From: Candidatus Tepidiaquacellales bacterium UBA6667
GTDB taxonomy: Bacteria > Bacteroidota > Ignavibacteria > Tepidaquicellales > Tepidaquicellaceae
Assembly (NCBI GenBank): GCA_002455255.1
Contig: DKKL01000028.1
Coordinates: forward strand, 13,266-72,418
DNA length: 59,153 nt
Direction of reading: 5' to 3'
The notes beneath the pieces are model-generated. The model did not search any database. It saw only the letters and a program-made list of their open reading frames with translations, and had not been told where the DNA came from. Below are positions 53,881-59,153 of the stretch, in pieces; the stretch's first letter is position 1; each line of letters starts with the position of its first letter. The position numbers were made by a program, and so were the translations under genes.

Positions 53881-54585
53881 ATGAAAACAAAAACAATAAA
53901 ATCACCACCATTAAAGAATTTAGAAGATTGCATTAATTATACAAAGACATTATATAACACATTTTCTCATTCCTCTTTCGAAAAAAGTGAGATTGCAAGT
54001 TCGTTAGGCTTTTCAGCAACATCGGGTGGATTTAGTTTAGTATTGTCTTCTCTAAGAAGTTTTGGTCTAATTGTGATAAATTCAAAAGGTTTTATAGTTT
54101 CAGATAATTTTAAAAAGTTAAATGCAAATATAAATTATAATAAAATTTTAAATGAGTTCATATATAATGTTCCGTTATATAATGAGTTATTGAATGATTA
54201 TAAGAATAAAATTCCAGATAGAACTATATTGATTCAGAGATTGGAAATTCAAAAAAAATTTAGTCCAAATTGGGCACATTTAATTGTAAAAACGTTCGAA
54301 GAGTCCTTGAGATTTGCTGGAGTTTTAGATTCGAACCATAATGTTTTACCATATCGGGAAGAAAACAAAAATAATATCTCTGAAACTTTAATTAATAATG
54401 TTCAAAATGATGAAACAATAGATACAGATTCTCATGAGAAATTAAATAAATCCATTAAAAATGAGTATTTGAAATTAGAAATATCCTTGAAAAATGATAG
54501 AATGGTTGAAATTAGGTATCCACGGGATTTCAATAAGGAAGATGGGATAAAGGTATGCAAATTTATTGAGTCTTTAACTATGTAA
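53881..54585 (+). CDS. Orphan protein with a winged-helix-like N-terminus, unknown
   Basis: 234 aa. The N-terminal part (about 12-75: LEDCINYTKTLYNTFSHSSF, EIASSLGFSATSGGFSLVL, LRSFGLIVINSKGFIVSD) follows the helix-helix-wing order of DNA-binding winged helices. Such domains occur in DUF5343-like and related proteins in mobile and defence contexts; that is resemblance, not proof. A middle helical part and an acidic/Asn-rich linker (about 160-190) lead to a short beta-rich end (LEISLKNDRMVEIRYPRDF). It stands alone beside the repeat-bearing gap. Confidence 0.6.
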   Translation: MKTKTIKSPPLKNLEDCINYTKTLYNTFSHSSFEKSEIASSLGFSATSGGFSLVLSSLRSFGLIVINSKGFIVSDNFKKLNANINYNKILNEFIYNVPLYNELLNDYKNKIPDRTILIQRLEIQKKFSPNWAHLIVKTFEESLRFAGVLDSNHNVLPYREENKNNISETLINNVQNDETIDTDSHEKLNKSIKNEYLKLEISLKNDRMVEIRYPRDFNKEDGIKVCKFIESLTM

Positions 54586-54617
54586 AATTATAGTAATATC
54601 AAATTATATGCCGGGAA

Positions 54618-54642
54618 TAATTTAGCTTCCAAAACTAAATTA
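54618..54642. terminator. Hairpin after the orphan gene
   Basis: TAATTTAG / CTAAATTA, an 8-bp perfect stem with a 9-nt loop, 33 bp after the orphan stop. There is no long T-run, so termination is only possible. Confidence 0.35.
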
Positions 54643-54661
54643 TGCATTATAATTATGGTAA

Positions 54662-54684
54662 GACTCAAGGTCCAAACTTGAGTC
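54662..54684. terminator. Second hairpin between the orphan gene and the receptor gene
   Basis: GACTCAAG / CTTGAGTC, an 8-bp perfect stem with the 7-nt loop GTCCAAA. It lies between convergent genes and probably ends transcription, but the flanking T-run is poor. Confidence 0.45.
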
Positions 54685-54733
54685 AACTATAATTTATTAA
54701 TTGTAATATAAAAAATATAGGATAATATTTATT

Positions 54734-57187
54734 CTAAAATCCGAAACCATCTTGCTGTGGAGCTTGTTGTTCAGTATTTCTTCTTCTTTTTGGAGGTTTC
54801 TGGTCTTTATAATTTCCGAATCTGTAAGTCAAAGTAAAAAATGCTGTTCTTGTATCTCTCTTCATTTCAATAAATTCACGGAAGTTCTGATCATTTGTAA
54901 TATTTACTTTAAAATTCAAATTATTAAAAATGTCACTCACTCTGAACCCGAGAGTTAACCTTCTGTCAAAAAAATCTTTTGTAATTGATGCATCAAAAGA
55001 TTGAAACGGATCTAAAGTACCTTGTGCAACTGTAATTTTACCTGAATAGAAATAAGATAACTGAAGATTGAATAAATCAGGTGCGGTGAACATTGCTCCT
55101 ACTCTTCCGCTCATAGTAGAGTTCTCATTTGTTAAAGCACTTGAAAGATTAGTTGCATCAACTTCAGTTTTGAAATAACTTATACTTCCGTTAATATTGA
55201 GGAATGGAAAAAGTTGAGAATTCACAATTAAGTCCAACCCATAGGTTTTTGTTTTAGCATAATTCTCAAATGTTACAACAGCAACATTACTGTCAAGCAA
55301 TTGCCTTACTCTTGAAATAGAATTATCTGATTGTCTGTAATATACTGATGGAGTTATTGAAGTAGTATTTAGATATTTAATAAAGCTTAATTCCACAGAA
55401 TTAATATATTCAGGTTTTAGATTTGGATTACCTGAAAAATAATTATAAGCATCAATTGATTGCTTAAATGGATTTAAAGCCCACGCTTGTGGTCTTTGTA
55501 TTCTTCTGGAATAACTCAATGAAATTTCTTCTGTGAGTCCGAGTTTTTGTGATAAACTTGCACTTGGGAATAAATCAAAATAGTTTGTTTTGAACTGTTC
55601 ATTAGTCGTTACAAGTTCACCGTCTGTATTTGTTTGTTCACCTCTTAAACCTACTATGTATGTAAAATCTTTGATTTTACCTGAATAAGATAAATAAGCA
55701 GCATAAACCTGTTCTTTATATTTAAACTGATTTGTGAGTCCGATATTATTTGTAAATTGATTTGTATTCCAGTTAAAATCTTCTGTTCTGTAGTTTCTAT
55801 CTATATCATTAATGGTTGCTTTAACACCTGTTTCAAATTTATCAGTTTCACTGAAAGGATTTACCAAATCAAGAGTTCCTATAAAATTATTGTTACCGTC
55901 TTTATTATTTTGTTTTCTGTTAAGTGGTGTTGGGTTAGGAGGAGTAATTGGGTTTTCGTTGGTAAAGGAATTTACATCATCATCATTTCTTGAAAAAGTA
56001 AAATCACCTGTTAAAGTTCTTTTTGAGTTTTTCCATTTTCTCAGATAATTTAAATTTGCATCGAAAGTATATCCGGTTCTGTCATCACCTGTTATTGAAA
56101 ACAACTGATTTGAAATAGTATTTTGAGAATTATACTGAGTTGTATTTATTCTGCCATTTCTTTTTCCGTCACGATACATATAGTTACCGGATAGACTTAA
56201 AGAATTAAGATCGTCAAAAGTATAATCCAATCCTGCTTTTACAAAGTGATTATTATTTCTGAATTTACCGGAACTGTTTTGGTCTAAATAAGCCGCATTA
56301 GGATCAATAAAATTATATCTTTGAAATCCACCGTTCATATTAAAATCCATTTGTCTGTAATCATAGTTTCCATAAACATTCCAATTGCTTTTTTTAGCAT
56401 TTAAATTTATAGAGCCGGTATATTTATCCTGAGTTCCTGTACTTAAAACTATATTTCCGTTATAACCGAAATTTTCACTTTTTTTGAGGATAATATTTAT
56501 AACTCCGGAAGTTCCTTCAGCATCAAATTTTGCACCGGGATTTGTTATCAATTCGATTGAAGAAATTTGATTAGCCGGGATTTGGTCAAGGATTGTGCTT
56601 CTGTTTTGACCTTGTAAACCAAAAGGCTTTCCGTCAACTGTAATTTTTACATTGGTACTTCCGCGAAGACTAACATTTCCGTCGTTATCAACTGAAATAG
56701 ATGGAATATTTTTTAAAACATCAATAGCAGAACCACCTTGTGTAATAGGTTGGTTTTCGACATTAAAAACTTTTCTATCAGCCTGAAACTCAATAGCACT
56801 TTTTTCACCTTCGACTAAAATTTCTTCAGTTTCTGTAATTCCCTGAGATAACGAGATTGATTTAATAGAGTAATCCGGATTTTCTTTTGACAATGTGATT
56901 CCTCTAACAACGGCAGAATTGTATCCTATCATAGTAACTTCGAGACGATAATCTCCGAATGGAAGCGATTCAAATTTGAAACTACCGGTAACATCTGTTT
57001 CAGCGGCACTGACCTTAACAGAATCATTAGCATTTAAAACAGTTATAACAGCGTTAATAATAGGAGTATTTGTCCCTTTTTCTGTAACAATACCAGATAT
57101 AGAACCGGATTCCTGAGCCAAAACCAATTGAAAACACATAATAATGAACACAAGAGTAAATCCGATTTTTTGAATAAAAAATTTCAT
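54734..57187 (-). CDS. Outer-membrane beta-barrel receptor (TonB-dependent-like, OMP_b-brl_3)
   Basis: 817 aa from the ATG at 57187 (an ATG six bases upstream is also possible). Signal peptide about 1-24 (LVLAQ), CarboxypepD_reg-like domain about 28-110 (GSISGIVTEKGTNTPI), plug domain about 130-230 (QGGSAIDVLKNIPSISVDNDGNVSLRG..., NPGAKFDAEGTSGVINI), and a barrel with many aromatic strands. The gene seems alone, with no SusD partner, so the ligand is unknown. The Arg/Gln-rich end (PPKRRRNTEQQAPQQ) is unusual for a barrel, which normally ends in Phe. Confidence 0.88.
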   Translation of the reverse strand: MKFFIQKIGFTLVFIIMCFQLVLAQESGSISGIVTEKGTNTPIINAVITVLNANDSVKVSAAETDVTGSFKFESLPFGDYRLEVTMIGYNSAVVRGITLSKENPDYSIKSISLSQGITETEEILVEGEKSAIEFQADRKVFNVENQPITQGGSAIDVLKNIPSISVDNDGNVSLRGSTNVKITVDGKPFGLQGQNRSTILDQIPANQISSIELITNPGAKFDAEGTSGVINIILKKSENFGYNGNIVLSTGTQDKYTGSINLNAKKSNWNVYGNYDYRQMDFNMNGGFQRYNFIDPNAAYLDQNSSGKFRNNNHFVKAGLDYTFDDLNSLSLSGNYMYRDGKRNGRINTTQYNSQNTISNQLFSITGDDRTGYTFDANLNYLRKWKNSKRTLTGDFTFSRNDDDVNSFTNENPITPPNPTPLNRKQNNKDGNNNFIGTLDLVNPFSETDKFETGVKATINDIDRNYRTEDFNWNTNQFTNNIGLTNQFKYKEQVYAAYLSYSGKIKDFTYIVGLRGEQTNTDGELVTTNEQFKTNYFDLFPSASLSQKLGLTEEISLSYSRRIQRPQAWALNPFKQSIDAYNYFSGNPNLKPEYINSVELSFIKYLNTTSITPSVYYRQSDNSISRVRQLLDSNVAVVTFENYAKTKTYGLDLIVNSQLFPFLNINGSISYFKTEVDATNLSSALTNENSTMSGRVGAMFTAPDLFNLQLSYFYSGKITVAQGTLDPFQSFDASITKDFFDRRLTLGFRVSDIFNNLNFKVNITNDQNFREFIEMKRDTRTAFFTLTYRFGNYKDQKPPKRRRNTEQQAPQQDGFGF

Positions 57188-57299
57188 AATCATAGACTTT
57201 TAATTAATAAATTTGACGTAATTTTTATAATTTAGTTTCAAAAATTACAAAAGGGGAAAGAATTTTATTATTAATTAAGACTTAATTAATAATATAAGG

Positions 57300-57321
57300 T
57301 TTCACGTAAAAAACCGTGAAA
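57300..57321. terminator. Hairpin after the pentapeptide-repeat gene
   Basis: TTTCACG / CGTGAAA, a 7-bp perfect stem with an 8-nt A-rich loop, 10 bp downstream of the stop at 57332 on the minus strand. The T-tract is inside the loop, so it is a weak terminator candidate. Confidence 0.35.
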
Positions 57322-57331
57322 GTATTTAAAA

Positions 57332-58492
57332 TCAATTTTTGTAAGGACATTGAGTACCCAATTGGCTTACGAATTTAAAAACAAACGGAGAACCTGTTAC
57401 ATTACACATATTAGCATTATTTAAATTTGTACTATAGAAAGTTGAGGCACCTATATTAGCATAAGACAGATTTGAAAACATAAAATTTGTAAATGTAAAA
57501 TTAGAACCGGAAAGATTTGAATGTGAAAGATTATATTTAACAACCTGAGCATAACTCAAATCACAACCGATAAAAGAAACTGCGGAGTCTTGCATCAAAG
57601 ATGAATAGTTCACCATATTTGCGGACTGAAGATTGCAACCACCGAAATTAGTGGCATAAACAGAAGTTGGTTTGAAAGATATACCTTGCATTAGATTATC
57701 AATAAAACCACTGGCACCAAAACTTCCACCTGAAACAGTTGCAGAAATAAAAATACAGGTATCATAAAAGACACAATCATAAACGGTATTATCAAAAAAA
57801 TCAGCATTAGTAAAATCTGAAGTTTGAAACTGAGAAGTAGCCATTTCATTATTTCGGAATAGTGTGTTTTGAAAAGTACAGTTTTGCATTACGGCATTTC
57901 CAAAATAACAATTATAAAAGGTAGAACCGTTATAGTTAATATTTGAATAAGTTTGATAAAACGAAGTGTTTACGAAAGTACAATTTTCACAGTTATTTAA
58001 ATATACTGAAATGGAGCTTCCACTATTATCCGGTTCCTGATTCCATATTACATAAATTTTATCATTAATCTTTAGAGCATCTTCATTTATAGAATAAATT
58101 TGGAAATAAAAAATTTCGGATTTATTAGAAGTTATTAAAATATTATCATCAATGTTTTCTGTTGATTCAAATATTATGTTTTTATCTGTATCGAAAATCT
58201 TTAATATAATATTATCTGAATTATTTTTGATTATAACATCATTAATGTTATCATTTTTTAACGGTAAATTAAAAATCATTAGATTTTTTTTATCGGAACG
58301 ATTAATAAATTCATCAACAGAAATTTCCGCGATATTGTTTGCAGTTAAAAATAAATCAGAACTATTTGTAAAATCTTTATTCTTAAAAGTATTTGTATTA
58401 TTGTTTGATGTTTTATTAACAGGTGAAACCGGTGTTTCACTGCAAGAATAAAACATTATAGAAACGAAACAAAGTATTATAATGTTTTTCAT
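57332..58492 (-). CDS. Pentapeptide-repeat lipoprotein
   Basis: 386 aa. Lipobox MFYSC (Cys17). A first domain (about 25-165) is Asn/Asp/Ile-rich and beta-like. From about 170 to 370 short repeats follow with a Phe/Leu/Cys every five residues (NCTFQNTLFRNN, TSDFTNADFFDN, YDLSHSNLSGSNF-like), forming a right-handed quadrilateral helix. Cys is frequent in the repeats. Function unknown; it is probably surface or periplasmic. It sits behind the receptor gene start, with 144 bp between. Confidence 0.8.
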   Translation of the reverse strand: MKNIIILCFVSIMFYSCSETPVSPVNKTSNNNTNTFKNKDFTNSSDLFLTANNIAEISVDEFINRSDKKNLMIFNLPLKNDNINDVIIKNNSDNIILKIFDTDKNIIFESTENIDDNILITSNKSEIFYFQIYSINEDALKINDKIYVIWNQEPDNSGSSISVYLNNCENCTFVNTSFYQTYSNINYNGSTFYNCYFGNAVMQNCTFQNTLFRNNEMATSQFQTSDFTNADFFDNTVYDCVFYDTCIFISATVSGGSFGASGFIDNLMQGISFKPTSVYATNFGGCNLQSANMVNYSSLMQDSAVSFIGCDLSYAQVVKYNLSHSNLSGSNFTFTNFMFSNLSYANIGASTFYSTNLNNANMCNVTGSPFVFKFVSQLGTQCPYKN

Positions 58493-58597
58493 ATTAGTAG
58501 GTTTGTTTTTAGGAAATTAAATATTTTAAATAAAAATTAACACTAAAAAAGGGAACATAAAGCAGTGAATATATGTAAAATTTTAAAAAGGAAAATT

Positions 58598-59050
58598 ATG
58601 AAAAAATTAATTTTATTTTCAGGATTTTTAATATTAGGTTCTGCAATTGGCATAAGCGGTTGTACAAGATCGTCAAATGAATTAGTTTCAGATAATGAAT
58701 CAAAACAAAATATAGAAGAGACTGTAAAGATAAGTGAAGACTATGCGTTGCATACCGCAGGGGAAGCGACTAACGAATTACAAAGTGAAATGAAAAATCC
58801 AAACAGGAATAAGACAGGATTGAAAAAGAAAACTGATTCAAAAACTGATATTAAAAAAGATGTAATTACAGAGAAAAATGTAGAAACAGAAGTTGTGAAA
58901 AGAAAACCTCGAGACCCGAGAGTTGCTGATGACAGTGATATGCAGAGGGGGTCGTTCGATTTTCGTGAATATAAAAAGAGAATGGGATATGATGACAGGA
59001 CACAAATAGATGAATATGTAGATGAATCAAAATTAAAAAAATCAGAATAA
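58598..59050 (+). CDS. Small lipoprotein, unknown
   Basis: 150 aa from the ATG at 58598, which follows AAAAGGAAAATT (ribosome-binding stretch); an upstream ATG would give a non-signal N-terminus. Lipobox GISGC (Cys22). The mature protein is charged, Lys/Asp-rich and without predicted helices of note, so it may be a linker-like or intrinsically disordered protein. No family is recognised. It ends at a strong terminator. Confidence 0.65.
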   Translation: MKKLILFSGFLILGSAIGISGCTRSSNELVSDNESKQNIEETVKISEDYALHTAGEATNELQSEMKNPNRNKTGLKKKTDSKTDIKKDVITEKNVETEVVKRKPRDPRVADDSDMQRGSFDFREYKKRMGYDDRTQIDEYVDESKLKKSE

Positions 59051-59075
59051 GATAAAATCTATATTTGGGACAAAT

Positions 59076-59101
59076 AAAAAAGGGCTGAAAAGCCCTTTTT
59101 T
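59076..59101. terminator. Terminator after the small lipoprotein gene
   Basis: An 11-bp stem AAAAAAGGGCT / AGCCCTTTTTT with the stable GAAA tetraloop. The T-run is in the arm, so it works in both directions, also for the minus-strand gene whose tail is at 59129. Confidence 0.9.
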
Positions 59102-59128
59102 ATTTTACTGAAATGAAATTTTTAAATT

Positions 59129-59153
59129 TTATTTTATTAACATCATTTTTTTA
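59129..59153 (-). CDS. 3' end of a T9SS-sorted protein gene (partial)
   Basis: Read from the right edge on the minus strand, the last codons give KKMMLIK then TAA at 59129-59131. This is the usual end of type A sorting domains and resembles KKMILIK at the end of the gene at 44711. Only seven codons are in the window. The terminator at 59076-59101 lies just downstream. Confidence 0.5.

Noticed and set aside
57300..57321. parS-like sequence TTTCACG...CGTGAAA
   Set aside because: The halves are separated by 8 bp; parS is contiguous. It is better read as a weak hairpin.
1..59153. tRNA or rRNA genes
   Set aside because: No cloverleaf or rRNA-like conserved stretch was recognised by eye; short intergenic gaps leave little space.

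Overview
The window is AT-rich (roughly 30% GC by eye) chromosomal DNA, most likely from the Ignavibacteria/Bacteroidota side of the FCB group. Three things in the sequence point there: type IX secretion (T9SS) C-terminal sorting domains (a full one ending at 45976 and the last seven codons of another at the right edge), promoters of the Bacteroidota form TTG-N20-TAnnTTTG upstream of rpsT and of the marR gene, and families typical of the group (DUF4920, DUF3667, DUF6265, OMP_b-brl_3 receptors). No rRNA, tRNA, CRISPR array, transposase or phage gene was seen. Several genes start with TTG or GTG (recF, uppP, lnt and others).

Layout. 1-5.1 kb: ruvB, a partial lipoprotein, a NUDIX hydrolase, a DUF4920 protein, a methyltransferase, a TMEM175-like channel and a nitroreductase. 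5.2-16 kb: housekeeping core with rpsT, an operon UPF0173-parA-parB-ridA, uppP-cysS, and dnaN-recF-dciA-gyrB (no dnaA beside it). 16-18.5 kb: a carotenoid-isomerase-like flavoprotein and a fatty acid hydroxylase family protein. 18.5-28.8 kb: a long minus-strand run with an acid phosphatase, ispF, a PAP2 phosphatase, lnt, a cation/proton antiporter, an S51 peptidase fused to a SnoaL-like domain, GH57, a 4-alpha-glucanotransferase and an unknown coupled gene. 28.9-30.6 kb: an acetyltransferase-QueA fusion, convergent with an S9 peptidase.

33.0-36.5 kb: a compact MarR-controlled operon (MarR, ring-cleaving dioxygenase, MhqD-like esterase, FMN reductase, YceI lipoprotein) with three TGTGT/ACACA palindromes. 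It looks like an analogue of the Bacillus MhqR quinone-stress regulon. 36.5-46 kb: dnaG, then a plus-strand run with a zinc metallopeptidase lipoprotein, L-2-hydroxyglutarate oxidase, a DUF1287 lipoprotein, a nitroreductase, a small membrane protein and a large T9SS cargo gene that is cut by one in-frame TAG. 46-52.9 kb: a histidine kinase/receiver pair, small secreted and VOC proteins, an ADGF-type adenosine deaminase, a DUF3667 membrane protein and a papain-like lipoprotein.

52.9-54.7 kb is the odd region: 914 bp without a gene, holding two 69-bp direct repeats (about 91% identical) and a roughly 103-bp imperfect palindrome next to the promoter of an orphan winged-helix-like gene, which is followed by two small hairpins. 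54.7-59.15 kb: an outer-membrane receptor, a pentapeptide-repeat lipoprotein, a small lipoprotein and the T9SS tail. Functions come from motif recognition by eye; no database search was possible.
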